DNA of 41,223 bases from Cytophagia bacterium CHB2 (GCA_030263535.1 SZPB01000010.1:1-41223); one strand, 5' to 3'; shown: positions 24,666 to 33,874, numbered from the stretch's first letter. A program made the numbers and translations. The notes: a model not told the origin generated them from the letters alone.

Positions 24666-27305
24666 ATGAAAACTCGCCAGGTTTCCTTTTTTAGCGCTGC
24701 CTTTCGCTTCGCCGTTTTGATTGTTGGATTTCAGATTGCCGCGCATCTCAGTCAAGAAGCCAAAGCGCCGCCACCTCCGCGCAAAAAGCTTCCTCCCGGT
24801 GCGATGCATGCGTTGAATTTCTTTGCTGCTGCGCGGGCGTATCCGGACAAAATCATTTCCGGCGGCGGCTTTTATCGCGCCCATGAATTTTCTCAAACAA
24901 CTTTGCAAAAGCAAAGCCTGCAAAAAAGCAACGCCACGAAATGGAAACTGCTCGGACCCAAGAATGTCGGCGGCCGTACCAATGCGATCGCCATTAATCC
25001 GCAGAATCCGAACACGATTTATGTGGGCGCGGCCAGCGGCGGACTCTGGCGCAGCTTCACAGCCGGCGTAGGCGTGGAAGCATGGGAGTATGTCGATACC
25101 GGCTTTCCGGTGTTGGGCGTCGGCGCGATTGCCATCGATCCTGGCGACACCAACAAAATTTATATCGGCACGGGCGAAGTCTACGGCTATCAAGATGCCA
25201 CCGGCGGCGTGACGATTCGCACGACGCGCGGCAGTTATGGCATTGGTATTCTCAAAACCAATGACGGTGGCGCGACGTGGTCGAAGAGTCTTGATTGGAG
25301 TTATGATCAAAAGCGCGGCGTGCAAGCGCTGGCAATCAGCCCGCAGAATTCAAACATTATTTATGCCGGCACAACGGAAGGCACATACAAGTCAATCAAT
25401 GCCGGCGCTTCGTGGACGCAGGTTCATGGCGTTTTGATGGTGATGGATATCGATATTAATCCGCAAAACCCGGATATTGTCTTTGCATCGTGCGGCGGAT
25501 TGGGCAGCCCGGGTGCGGCAGTCTATCGCTCAACTGATGCCGGCCTGAATTGGCAGCAACTCACCAATGGCTTGCCGATAAATTATACCGGCAAAACCAT
25601 TATTGACATTCATCAAGCGAATCCCCGAATCATATATGCCGACGTGGCGAATGATTTTCGAACAGTCGGCATTTATCGCAGCGACGATGGCGGCGATAGT
25701 TGGAGGCGGGTTACAACGTTGGATATTGCGCAATATCAAGGCTGGTATTCGCATTTCATCTGGGTGCATCCCACCGATCCTGATTTCATCATTGCCGGCG
25801 GCATTGATTTGTGGAAATCCACCAACGGCGGTGTGACGTTCACAAAAAAATCGGATTGGGCCGCGTGGCAGTTCGGCGTGGTGCCGGTGGGCGGCCCTGA
25901 AGGTCCGCCACATTATTCGCACGCGGATCATCATGCCGTGGCTGGCGATCCGTTTAGTCCTGACATCATCTACTTCACGAATGATGGCGGCGTGTTTCGC
26001 ACCACAGACGGCGGTGAAACATTTGAGGGGTTGAACGGCGGCTATGCCACGACGCAATTCTATAACGGCTTTTCGAGTGCGACTTCAGACTCTACGCTGG
26101 CCATCGGCGGCTTGCAAGACAACTCAACTGTGATTTATGAAGGCACGGACGCCTGGCGGCGCGTAATCGGCGGCGATGGTTGTTGGACTGCGATCGATCC
26201 TTTCGATCATAATGTGATGTACGGCGAAGCACAAAATCTCAATATCTTCAAATCCACTAATCGCGGCCATGAAAGCTCGTGGTACAGCGTGACCAGCGGT
26301 ATCAATCGCAGCGGCGCCGGATTTGTCGCGCCATATGTCGTTTCGCCTTCCAACAGCAACATTTTGTATGCCGGAACATCGCGTGTGTATAAAACCACCA
26401 ACGCAGCAGGCTTTTGGACGGCGACGAACAATAATTTCACGCTTGATAATAATCCAGTGTTGTCACTGGCAATGTCCGCGACAAATGCCGACACGGTTTA
26501 TGCTGCCACCTCGCCGATCAACAGCCGTGCGCATGTTTTTCGCACGATCAACGGCGGCGCGAGTTGGGAGGACCTTACCTCCAACTTGCCGGATCGTTAT
26601 CCGATGGATATTGCCGTCGATCCCAATGACTCGCGCAATGTGCATGTCGTGTTCTCCGGCTTCGGCTCCTCGCATTTGTTTAAATCAAATGATGCTGGAC
26701 TGAGTTGGGTTGATATCGGCGCCGGTTTGCCCGATGTTCCGTCTTCGGCGGTTACCGTCGATCCACGGTTTCCTCATCATATTTATTTCGGCAATGATCT
26801 CGGCGTTTATGTTTCGTTGGATGGCGGCGACAATTGGCAGGCCTGGCAGGAGGGCATGCCCACAGCGCTGGTGATGGATTTATCGATCTCGCCGAGTAAT
26901 CGCGCCATTCGTGTTGCGACGCACGGCAACGGCGTGTGGGAACGGCCGTTGATCGGCGATCAGATTTCTGATGTCGTGCAACCGCATGCTCCCGTTTTTT
27001 CGTTTCGACTCTATCAGAATTATCCGAACCCGATTTCCTTGAGCGCCGTTTCCGGAAATCATGAAACCGTGATTGGATATGAATTGAGTGAAGCCTCCTC
27101 GGTTAACATTGCCGTGCACAATCTCCTGGGGCAGGAGGTGGCAAGGTTGACCGAGCTTGCGCAAGCACGCGGCTCCCATCAACGTCGTTTGTCTGTTGCG
27201 AACTTTGCACCGGGTGTTTATTTTTACACAATGCGCACGAGGAGCGCTTCTACAGGTCAAAGCCAAGGTCTTTTGCAAACACGCAAGATGTTGATCACCG
27301 AATAA
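24666..27305 (+). CDS. Secreted Asp-box (sortilin/BNR-type) beta-propeller with T9SS sorting tail
   Basis: An 879-residue exported protein starting at ATG 24666, just after GAGGGAG, with a signal segment (FRFAVLIVGFQIAAHL). The frame stays open upstream for 70 codons, but that part is Cys/His-rich and unlike a leader. The body is a beta-propeller with at least nine Asp-box turns (NDGGATW, STDAGLNW, SDDGGDSW, STNGGVTF, TTDGGETF, TINGGASW, SNDAGLSW, SLDGGDNW and a weaker NAGASW), as in sortilin/Vps10- and YCF48-like proteins. The last ~85 residues start LYQNYPNP and continue VNIAVHNLLGQEV and APGVYFYTM, the T9SS type A sorting domain. Likely a surface or secreted binding protein or glycoside-active enzyme; catalytic residues are not identifiable. 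Confidence 0.82.
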   Translation: MKTRQVSFFSAAFRFAVLIVGFQIAAHLSQEAKAPPPPRKKLPPGAMHALNFFAAARAYPDKIISGGGFYRAHEFSQTTLQKQSLQKSNATKWKLLGPKNVGGRTNAIAINPQNPNTIYVGAASGGLWRSFTAGVGVEAWEYVDTGFPVLGVGAIAIDPGDTNKIYIGTGEVYGYQDATGGVTIRTTRGSYGIGILKTNDGGATWSKSLDWSYDQKRGVQALAISPQNSNIIYAGTTEGTYKSINAGASWTQVHGVLMVMDIDINPQNPDIVFASCGGLGSPGAAVYRSTDAGLNWQQLTNGLPINYTGKTIIDIHQANPRIIYADVANDFRTVGIYRSDDGGDSWRRVTTLDIAQYQGWYSHFIWVHPTDPDFIIAGGIDLWKSTNGGVTFTKKSDWAAWQFGVVPVGGPEGPPHYSHADHHAVAGDPFSPDIIYFTNDGGVFRTTDGGETFEGLNGGYATTQFYNGFSSATSDSTLAIGGLQDNSTVIYEGTDAWRRVIGGDGCWTAIDPFDHNVMYGEAQNLNIFKSTNRGHESSWYSVTSGINRSGAGFVAPYVVSPSNSNILYAGTSRVYKTTNAAGFWTATNNNFTLDNNPVLSLAMSATNADTVYAATSPINSRAHVFRTINGGASWEDLTSNLPDRYPMDIAVDPNDSRNVHVVFSGFGSSHLFKSNDAGLSWVDIGAGLPDVPSSAVTVDPRFPHHIYFGNDLGVYVSLDGGDNWQAWQEGMPTALVMDLSISPSNRAIRVATHGNGVWERPLIGDQISDVVQPHAPVFSFRLYQNYPNPISLSAVSGNHETVIGYELSEASSVNIAVHNLLGQEVARLTELAQARGSHQRRLSVANFAPGVYFYTMRTRSASTGQSQGLLQTRKMLITE

Positions 27306-27320
27306 TCAAAGGAGTCCGCC

Positions 27321-28682
27321 ATGCTGAAAGTGAAGCCTTTCATGGTATGTTTGCAGCTATTGCTTGCCCTGGCGTTAATTCGTGAAGCGAACGCCCAAAA
27401 TGGTTTGCCCTTTCTTGGCGCATTGCGGCAGCAGGCGAGTATTCAGCAAGAATGGCTCAAGCTCAGGTTGGAGCGCGTGCTGCCGCAGTTGATGCGGCGT
27501 CATGGCATCGAGATGTGGCTGGTGATCTGCCGGGAATACAATGAAGAACCGGTTTTCTTTTCGCTGGTTGCGCCCACCACGTTTGCCGCGCGGCGGCGTA
27601 CGATTTACGTCTTTCATGATCGCGGCGAACAATTAGGCGTTGAAAGACTCGCGCTCGGCGGCGGCTCGCAAGGCGGCATTTACACGGTTTATCGCGATCC
27701 TGATATTGAAAACCGCGAGCTGTGGGGAGGCGGCCAATGGGCGTTGCTGCGCAAGTTGATCGATGATCGCCAACCGGCGACGATCGGGATCAACGTTTCC
27801 GCTACGCATGCGTTTTCCGACGGCTTATCCGCGAGTGAAAAAGAAGCGCTTGAAAAGGCGCTCGGCGAAAAATGGACGAGCCGGCTGGTGCGCACCGACT
27901 TGCTGCCGCTCGATTATATCGCCATTCGCCTTCCGGAAATGCTGCCGATTTATCGCGACATGATGACGATCGTGCATGCTCTCATCACGCGCGCTTTTTC
28001 GAACGAAGTGATCACGCCCGGCAAAACCACGAGTGAAGACGTGGTGTGGTGGCTGCGGCATGAGGTGAATGGCATGGGCCTCGGTGTGTGGTTTCATCCC
28101 TCGGTCACGGTGCAACGCCAAGGTAAGCCGCGTGAAAGTCTGTTGGCAGAGAAAGAGGGCGTTGTCATTCAACGTGGCGATGTGTTGCACGTTGATTTTG
28201 GCATTACGGCAATGGGATTAAACACGGATACGCAACACATGGGTTATGTTTTACGCTCCGGTGAGAAGCAACCGCCTGCGGGCATTCAGCAAGCCTTGCG
28301 CAATGCCAATCGCATGCAAGACCTGTTGATGGAGCGCATGCGTCCGGGGCAAAGCGGCAATGAGATTTTGGCAAATACATTGGCGGCAGTGAAAAACGCG
28401 GGCATTGCCGGCACGGTCTACACGCATCCCATTGGAGATCATGGTCATGGCGCCGGACCGTTGGTCGGATTGTGGGACAGGCAGGAAGGCGTGCCCGGCC
28501 GCGGCGATGTTTTGCTATTGCCGAACACGTGGCATTCGATCGAATTATCGGCAACGACGGAAGTGCCGGAATGGGGCGGGCAAAAGCTGTGGGTGGGCCA
28601 GGAAGAAGATGCGGTGATTGATGGCGAGGGCAAAATCACATGGGTGTTGCGCCGGCAGGAGGAGTATCATTTGGTTAAATAG
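27321..28682 (+). CDS. Exported M24-family metallopeptidase (Xaa-Pro aminopeptidase-like)
   Basis: A 453-residue protein with signal peptide (MLKVKPFMVCLQLLLALALI, cleavage near ANA) and AAAGGAG at 27308-27314. Residues ~30-200 are a creatinase-like N-domain. Residues ~215-450 are the pita-bread catalytic domain, with the metal ligands in the expected order: VLHVDFG (Asp), NTDTQH (Asp), THPIGDHGHGAGP (His), IELSATTEVPEW (Glu) and EEDAVI (Glu). It probably removes N-terminal residues before proline, or cleaves Xaa-Pro dipeptides, in the periplasm or outside. It follows the beta-propeller gene by 15 bp, so the pair is likely an operon. Confidence 0.85.
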   Translation: MLKVKPFMVCLQLLLALALIREANAQNGLPFLGALRQQASIQQEWLKLRLERVLPQLMRRHGIEMWLVICREYNEEPVFFSLVAPTTFAARRRTIYVFHDRGEQLGVERLALGGGSQGGIYTVYRDPDIENRELWGGGQWALLRKLIDDRQPATIGINVSATHAFSDGLSASEKEALEKALGEKWTSRLVRTDLLPLDYIAIRLPEMLPIYRDMMTIVHALITRAFSNEVITPGKTTSEDVVWWLRHEVNGMGLGVWFHPSVTVQRQGKPRESLLAEKEGVVIQRGDVLHVDFGITAMGLNTDTQHMGYVLRSGEKQPPAGIQQALRNANRMQDLLMERMRPGQSGNEILANTLAAVKNAGIAGTVYTHPIGDHGHGAGPLVGLWDRQEGVPGRGDVLLLPNTWHSIELSATTEVPEWGGQKLWVGQEEDAVIDGEGKITWVLRRQEEYHLVK

Positions 28683-28725
28683 CGCTGCACGCTTGGAATA
28701 GATACGGTTCGAAACTCTTTATTCC

Positions 28726-28748
28726 AGGCCGAGATCGGCCTCTCGTTT
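28726..28748 (+). terminator. Weak terminator after the M24 peptidase
   Basis: AGGCCG (28726-28731) and CGGCCT (28736-28741) form a 6-bp stem with an AGAT loop, followed by CTCGTTTTG. It would end the propeller-peptidase operon and separate it from the radical SAM cluster. Confidence 0.4.
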
Positions 28749-28879
28749 TGATTGGCGTCTAACCAGATCGCGGACGGTAATTTTCCCTTGCAAACGGGAA
28801 TATCTTACGATAGATTGCGGTTTCATATATGCACAGCCGTGCATATGTGGAAAATGTGAAACACGTTGAAGGGAAGACG

Positions 28880-29797
28880 ATGGCGATTGTTCCGTCCGAA
28901 TTTGTTCAACCGCAGGCATTTGTGCCGAAAGTGCCGCTGTATGAATTGGACGCATTGTGGTTCCAGGTCAGTGGCACGATATGCAATTTATGGTGTACAC
29001 ATTGCTTCATCAGTTGCAGCCCGAAAAACCATGCATTTGGATTTATGTCGCACGCTCTGGTTCGCCGGTATCTCGAAGAATCCATACGATACGGCGTGAA
29101 AGAGTATTATTTTACCGGCGGCGAACCGTTCATGAATCGTGACATGATCGCGATTCTGCAAGATACTCTTGCCCTGGGCCCGGCGAGCGTGCTTTCCAAT
29201 GGCCTGTTGATCTCTCCCCAACTTGCCCAAACGCTGTGGGGCTTATCTCATCAAAGTTCCTACACTCTTGAACTTCGCATCAGCCTGGATGGCTTTGATG
29301 CCGCAACAAACGATCCGATTCGAGGCAAAGGCACATTCCTGCGCGCCATGAATGGTATAAAACACCTCGTGCAAGCCGGATTTCTTCCCATCATCACCTG
29401 CATGCAAAGCTGGCCTGAGCACGAACATGAACGTGTGCTTAGCGGCTTTCAAGAAGCCCTAAAAAAAATCGGATATACGCGTCCGCGTCTCAAGATCATG
29501 CCGCAATTGCGCATTGGCCGCGAAGCCGAACGGGAACGCCGCTATACGCCGGCGGAATGGGTGACGCCGGAAATGATGGAAGGTTATGATAAACGGCTAT
29601 TGCTTTGCAGCAACAGCCGCGTGGCGACAGATCGCGGCGTTTATGTTTGCCCGATCCTGATCGAGAAGCCCGATGCCAACCTAGGAGAGTCGCTCGCAGA
29701 GGCTTTTCATCCGTATCCGTTGCGCCACCAGGCTTGTTATACGTGTTATCTCAGCGGCGCCATTTGCAGCAATTTTTCCGTGGGGCGGGATACGTGA
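28880..29797 (+). CDS. Radical SAM protein with C-terminal auxiliary cysteines
   Basis: A 305-residue protein started at ATG 28880, with GAAGGGA 5 bp upstream; an ATG 17 codons earlier has none. The SAM [4Fe-4S] motif is C35-N-L-W-C39-T-H-C42, followed by the SAM-binding FTGGEP at 78-83 and ISLDG. The C-terminal part has further cysteines (LLLCSNS, VYVCPIL, CYTCYLSGAICSN), as in SPASM/twitch radical SAM enzymes that modify peptides or small molecules. A fourth Cys (C46) sits just after the first motif (CFISCSP). It is the first gene of a five-gene + strand set with a phosphoesterase-fold protein, an AhpD-like protein and two flavoproteins. Substrate unknown; no precursor peptide gene is visible. 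Confidence 0.82.
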   Translation: MAIVPSEFVQPQAFVPKVPLYELDALWFQVSGTICNLWCTHCFISCSPKNHAFGFMSHALVRRYLEESIRYGVKEYYFTGGEPFMNRDMIAILQDTLALGPASVLSNGLLISPQLAQTLWGLSHQSSYTLELRISLDGFDAATNDPIRGKGTFLRAMNGIKHLVQAGFLPIITCMQSWPEHEHERVLSGFQEALKKIGYTRPRLKIMPQLRIGREAERERRYTPAEWVTPEMMEGYDKRLLLCSNSRVATDRGVYVCPILIEKPDANLGESLAEAFHPYPLRHQACYTCYLSGAICSNFSVGRDT

Positions 29798-29821
29798 CGC
29801 ATAATTTGATGAATAACCAAC

Positions 29822-30622
29822 ATGAATCTCGGCGTAACCAACTATAGCCGTATTATTGTTTTTGGGGGCGTTTACAATAATTATCTGGCGCTTGCAGCTT
29901 TGTTACGTGAAACAAATGGCATCAAACATGACGCCATTTTTTGTTTGGGGGATCTCGGCGCGTTTGGACCGCATCCGAATCGCGTGTATCCGCTCTTGGT
30001 CGAAGGCCGCGTACAAGTGGTGCAGGGCAATTATGACAACAGTATCGGCAATGATTTGAATGATTGCCAATGCGGGTATACCGATCCGCGCGACAATTAC
30101 TTTGCTCAAATCAGTTATGATTATACCCTGGCCAACACCTCGCAGGAGTTCAAATCGTTTCAACGCGCGTTGCCGCCGGTTATTCGATTTGAATCTTTTG
30201 GCAACCGCGTTTTGCTCTGCCACGGTTCGCCGCGCAAAACCAACGAATTTTTGTGGGAGTCTGCCACGCCCACGCATTTTTTGCAAAAGCTTTTTGTGGA
30301 TTACGATGCCGACGTAATTCTTGCCACGCATACCGGCATCAAATGGCAGCGTTGCACGCCCGAGGGAAAACTCTTCGCGAATGTTGGCGTTATTGGCCGA
30401 CCCGAGAATGATGGCCACACCAACGTTTGGTACACTGTGGTTGAATTTACGCCGGAATTGAAAGTTGAATATCGCCCGCTCGCGTATGATCATCAACGCC
30501 TGGCCGCTGAGATGAGGGAAGAAAAGCTTCCGCAAGAATTCATCGAAACCGTCTTGAGTGGCTGGTGGACGACGTGCCTCGAAATTCTTCCGGGCAAAGA
30601 ACGTAAACGAGGAAAATATTAG
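29822..30622 (+). CDS. Metallophosphoesterase-fold protein with altered metal motif I
   Basis: A 266-residue protein with the order of a YfcE-like calcineurin phosphoesterase: RIIVFGGVYNNYLALAALL, then CLGDLGAFGPHP (G43, D44), VVQGNYDN (69-73), LLCHGSP and ILATHTGIKW, then a C-terminal extension. In typical members the first motif reads SDIHGN; here it is GGVYNN, so Asp and His of the DxH pair are replaced by Gly and Tyr. GNHD has become GNYD and GHTH has become THTG. Metal binding and catalysis may be altered or lost, unless this is a specialised subfamily. It starts 24 bp after the radical SAM gene, without a clear Shine-Dalgarno. Confidence 0.75.
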   Translation: MNLGVTNYSRIIVFGGVYNNYLALAALLRETNGIKHDAIFCLGDLGAFGPHPNRVYPLLVEGRVQVVQGNYDNSIGNDLNDCQCGYTDPRDNYFAQISYDYTLANTSQEFKSFQRALPPVIRFESFGNRVLLCHGSPRKTNEFLWESATPTHFLQKLFVDYDADVILATHTGIKWQRCTPEGKLFANVGVIGRPENDGHTNVWYTVVEFTPELKVEYRPLAYDHQRLAAEMREEKLPQEFIETVLSGWWTTCLEILPGKERKRGKY

Positions 30623-30688
30623 TTCGTCTTGATAGTGCAATGAATCGTGTAATTCTAACGATGTTATCAAATTCATTTGGAGTCTTTC

Positions 30689-31018
30689 ATGCCCAGTTAT
30701 TATTTGAGCGAAGATTTGGCGCGTTTCGGTGAAGTTGGCGGCCCGCAGCCCAAATTGTTTAAAATGTGGTTGGACTGGTATAACGAGTGCCATCAAGACG
30801 GCGCGCTGGATAAGAAGACCAAGGCCTTGATCGCCTTGTCGGTTGCACACGTCTTGCAATGTCCCTATTGCATTGATGCCTGGACCACAGGCTCGCAAAA
30901 AGAAGGCGCAACACCTGAGCAAATGGCGGAAGCAGTTCATGTCGGCGCTTCGCTGCGTGCGGGTACTTCGTTGGTGCATCATATTCAATCGTTGAATGTG
31001 CAGGCCCGAGACGAGTAA
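30689..31018 (+). CDS. Carboxymuconolactone decarboxylase/AhpD-like protein
   Basis: A 109-residue helical protein starting at ATG 30689, with GGAG at 30679-30682. The active CxxC is C58-P-Y-C61-I-D-A-W, within ALIALSVAHVLQC. Most AhpD proteins have His four residues after the second Cys; here it is Trp65. Thiol-disulfide (peroxidase-like) redox activity is the family theme. The N-terminus (SYYLSEDLARFGEVG) and the tail (AVHVGASLRAGTSLVHHI) remind me of the peroxidase-like family annotated next to arsenosugar biosynthesis radical SAM genes. That is from memory and no ArsM or ArsS-type gene is recognised here. It lies between the phosphoesterase and the FAD oxidoreductase. Confidence 0.8.
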   Translation: MPSYYLSEDLARFGEVGGPQPKLFKMWLDWYNECHQDGALDKKTKALIALSVAHVLQCPYCIDAWTTGSQKEGATPEQMAEAVHVGASLRAGTSLVHHIQSLNVQARDE

Positions 31019-31107
31019 CTGCCGGCTGGATGGTCAAATGACTGTCTGATTCTTAGAGACATCAACCCACCATTGGCAAGGCTTCCACCGAAAAGTAGAG
31101 TGAATTT

Positions 31108-32304
31108 ATGATGGCTTCGACCAAACCGCGGCGCGCTGTGGTAATCGGCGCCGGCCCCATGGGCTTGGAAACCGCGTTGCTCTTGATTGATCGCGGTTTC
31201 GAAACGATCGTACTCGAAGCGGGCCGCGTCGGCGAGCATATCCGGCAATGGGGACACATCCGCATGTTTTCGCCGCTCGCAATGAATCTTTCCAGTCGCG
31301 CGAAAGAAATTTTGGGCGACAAATTGCCAAAAGGGGAGACGATTCAGACCGGAAATGAATTCGTCAAAACCGTGTTAGAGCCGCTGGCGCAAGCGGAAAT
31401 TCTGAAAAACAAAATCATCACTGGTCAACGCGTCACAGCAATGGCGCGCATCGGTTTGGGAAAAATGGGATTGCCGAATCATCCCTTGCGCGCAGAGCGC
31501 GGCTTTAGAATTCTCGCAGAAGACCGTGAAGGCCGTGAGCAGGTTTATCAAGCCGATTATGTGTTCGACGCCAGCGGTGTTTTTGGCCTGGGGAACTGGA
31601 GCGGCGCCGCCGGCATGCCCGCTCTCGGCGAGCGGAGTATCAACGATCGTATCATTCGCCATCCGCCGAATCTGATGCAGCAAGCGGAACGCTTCACGGG
31701 CAAACGCATATTAGTGCTGGGTAACGGCCATTCTGCGGCTAACACCATTGTGGCATTCCACGAATTGTTGCAGCGCGAGGCTGCCACGCAAGTCGTTTGG
31801 GCTGTGCGCTCGGATCGCACGAAACCTGTGCCCGAGGTTCCAGATGATCCGCTTGCTGAACGTGCGGCCATTGTTGATGCCGCCAATGCGCTGGCTGCTC
31901 GCCCGCCGGCAAATTTAAAAATTTTGCGCCGGGCAACCGTGGAAGAATTTCAACGCGCCGGCAATGCCGAATCCGCTTCGCTTAAGGTCGCGCTTAAAGT
32001 TTGGAAAAGCGTTGAAATCATCGAGGTGGATGAAGTTATTTCGCTGACGGGATATCGACCGAACCTTGAGATGCTGCGCGAAACAGCAGTGGAAGTCTCA
32101 AACATTACCGAAGGTTCGCGTGGTTTGTATAAAGCGCTCTCGAATATCACGGATTGTTTGGCGAAGATCGAAATCCATCCTAAAGATTTGCAAAGCGGCG
32201 AACCGAATTTGTTCATCGTCGGTGTCAAAAGTTATGGCCGCAATCCTGGTTTTTTGCTGCAATCGGGATTGGACCAGTTGGAAGCGGTTTTTTCGACTAT
32301 TTGA
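31108..32304 (+). CDS. FAD/NAD(P)-dependent oxidoreductase
   Basis: A 398-residue two-dinucleotide-binding-domain flavoprotein. The FAD motif GAGPMG is at 14-19, followed by a segment WGHIRMFSPLAMNLSSRA that marks a particular group of monooxygenase-like flavoproteins. YVFDASGVFGLGNW is at ~150-165, and the second Rossmann motif VLGNGHSAAN at ~202-212 should bind NAD(P)H. The C-terminus FIVGVKSYGRNPGFLLQSGLDQ resembles the end of pyridine nucleotide oxidoreductases. No disulfide CxxC is seen. It is 89 bp after the AhpD-like gene and 10 bp before the GlpD-like gene. Substrate unknown. Confidence 0.75.
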   Translation: MMASTKPRRAVVIGAGPMGLETALLLIDRGFETIVLEAGRVGEHIRQWGHIRMFSPLAMNLSSRAKEILGDKLPKGETIQTGNEFVKTVLEPLAQAEILKNKIITGQRVTAMARIGLGKMGLPNHPLRAERGFRILAEDREGREQVYQADYVFDASGVFGLGNWSGAAGMPALGERSINDRIIRHPPNLMQQAERFTGKRILVLGNGHSAANTIVAFHELLQREAATQVVWAVRSDRTKPVPEVPDDPLAERAAIVDAANALAARPPANLKILRRATVEEFQRAGNAESASLKVALKVWKSVEIIEVDEVISLTGYRPNLEMLRETAVEVSNITEGSRGLYKALSNITDCLAKIEIHPKDLQSGEPNLFIVGVKSYGRNPGFLLQSGLDQLEAVFSTI

Positions 32305-32314
32305 AGAGAATGTG

Positions 32315-33874
32315 ATGAAGCGTCAAGAAATGCTCAAGAGGGTGCAATCCTCTTCGACCCGGTGGGATATGATCATCATTGGCGGCGGGGCAACGGGCTT
32401 GGGCGCCGCAGTGGAAGCAGCAGCGCGCGGCTATAAAACGCTTTTGCTCGAACAAGGCGATTTCGCGCAAGGCACCTCGAGTCGCAGCACAAAACTGATT
32501 CACGGCGGCGTGCGTTATCTTAAGCAGGGTAACATCACACTCGTGCTCGAAGCGCTGCGCGAGCGCGGGCTGTTGATCCAGAATGCCCCGCATCTTGTGC
32601 ATCATCTCGCCTTTGTGGTGCCGTTGTATGATTGGTGGGAAGGCCCGTTTTACGGCATCGGTTTGAAGCTTTACGACATACTCGCCGGCAAATTGGGATT
32701 AGGGCCCTCGCAAATTCTTTCACGCGAAGAAACGCTGCAACGCCTGCCGACGCTCGAACCGGAGGGTCTCAAAGGCGGCGTCATTTATTATGACGGCCAG
32801 TTCGATGACGCCCGGTTGGCCATTTGCCTGGCGCAGACCGCAGTCGATCTTGGCGCGACGGCGATGAATTACATGAAAGTTCTTTCGTTGCTCAAAGAAG
32901 GTGATTTGGTGACAGGCGTGCGCGCCGAGAATATTCTGACAGGAGATATATTCGAGTTGCAGAGCCGTGTCGTAATCAATGCCACGGGCGTATTCTGCGA
33001 CGTGATCCGGCGCATGGATGATGACGACGCAGCCGCGATCATAGCGCCAAGTCAGGGTATTCATCTCGTATTGGATAAATCTTTTTTGGCGGGAGAGCAT
33101 GCGATCATGGTGCCGCACACGGACGATGGCCGCGTGCTCTTTGCCATTCCCTGGCACGATCGTACACTCGTCGGCACCACGGATACGCCGGTTGATGAGA
33201 TTCAGGAAGAGCCAAAACCTCTCGCCGAGGAGATTGAATTTCTACTCAAGCATGCGGCGCGCTATCTCACCAAGGATCCAACATCGCAAGACGTTTTGAG
33301 CGTTTTTGCCGGATTGCGGCCGCTGGTCAAAGCAAATCACAGCGAATCAACCTCGGCGCTGTCGCGCGATCATACGCTGATGATTTCATCTTCCGGTTTG
33401 CTCACCATCACCGGCGGGAAATGGACAACGTATCGCAGAATGGCGGAAGACACGGTGAATCAAGCAGCGGTTTTGGCGGATTTGCCGGAAAAACCCTCGA
33501 TGACGGAACATCTGCGTTTGCACGGTTGGCAACCGGCTGAAGAAAGCGTCGCGCCGTGGCATGTTTATGGCGCTGACGCGGCGGCTTTAGAACGATTGCT
33601 GCAGGAACGATCGACTTTCCGTGCGCGTCTTCATCCGAACTTGCCGTATTCTGCCGGCGAAATCATCTGGGCCGTGCGTCATGAGATGGCTTGCACGCTT
33701 GAAGACGTGTTGTCACGGCGTACGCGTGCATTGCTTCTGGATGCCAAAGCCAGCCTCGCCATTGCACCGCAAGTTGCCAAGTTGATGGCAAGTGAGCTGG
33801 GCTATGATGAAGCTTGGGAAAATCAGCAACTGGCGCATTTTGGCGCTTTGGCAAAAACCTACCTCATTTCATAA
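32315..33874 (+). CDS. glpD: FAD-dependent glycerol-3-phosphate dehydrogenase
   Basis: A 519-residue flavoprotein that should oxidise sn-glycerol 3-phosphate to dihydroxyacetone phosphate and pass electrons to quinone at the inner membrane. I start at ATG 32315, after GAAGAGAA; the open frame continues upstream into the preceding gene in another reading frame and that part is not coding. FAD motif GGGATGLG at ~24-31, then GDFAQGTSSRSTKLIHGGVRYL, the GlpD/GlpA signature; ATGVFCD, IPWHDRTLVGTTDTP, FAGLRPLV and TGGKWTTYRRMAED follow. The C-terminal helical domain (IIWAVRHEMACTLEDVLSRRTRALLLD) is present, so the length fits. It is 10 bp behind the FAD oxidoreductase. A GlpD paralogue acting on another glycerol phosphate compound is possible. 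Confidence 0.87.
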   Translation: MKRQEMLKRVQSSSTRWDMIIIGGGATGLGAAVEAAARGYKTLLLEQGDFAQGTSSRSTKLIHGGVRYLKQGNITLVLEALRERGLLIQNAPHLVHHLAFVVPLYDWWEGPFYGIGLKLYDILAGKLGLGPSQILSREETLQRLPTLEPEGLKGGVIYYDGQFDDARLAICLAQTAVDLGATAMNYMKVLSLLKEGDLVTGVRAENILTGDIFELQSRVVINATGVFCDVIRRMDDDDAAAIIAPSQGIHLVLDKSFLAGEHAIMVPHTDDGRVLFAIPWHDRTLVGTTDTPVDEIQEEPKPLAEEIEFLLKHAARYLTKDPTSQDVLSVFAGLRPLVKANHSESTSALSRDHTLMISSSGLLTITGGKWTTYRRMAEDTVNQAAVLADLPEKPSMTEHLRLHGWQPAEESVAPWHVYGADAAALERLLQERSTFRARLHPNLPYSAGEIIWAVRHEMACTLEDVLSRRTRALLLDAKASLAIAPQVAKLMASELGYDEAWENQQLAHFGALAKTYLIS

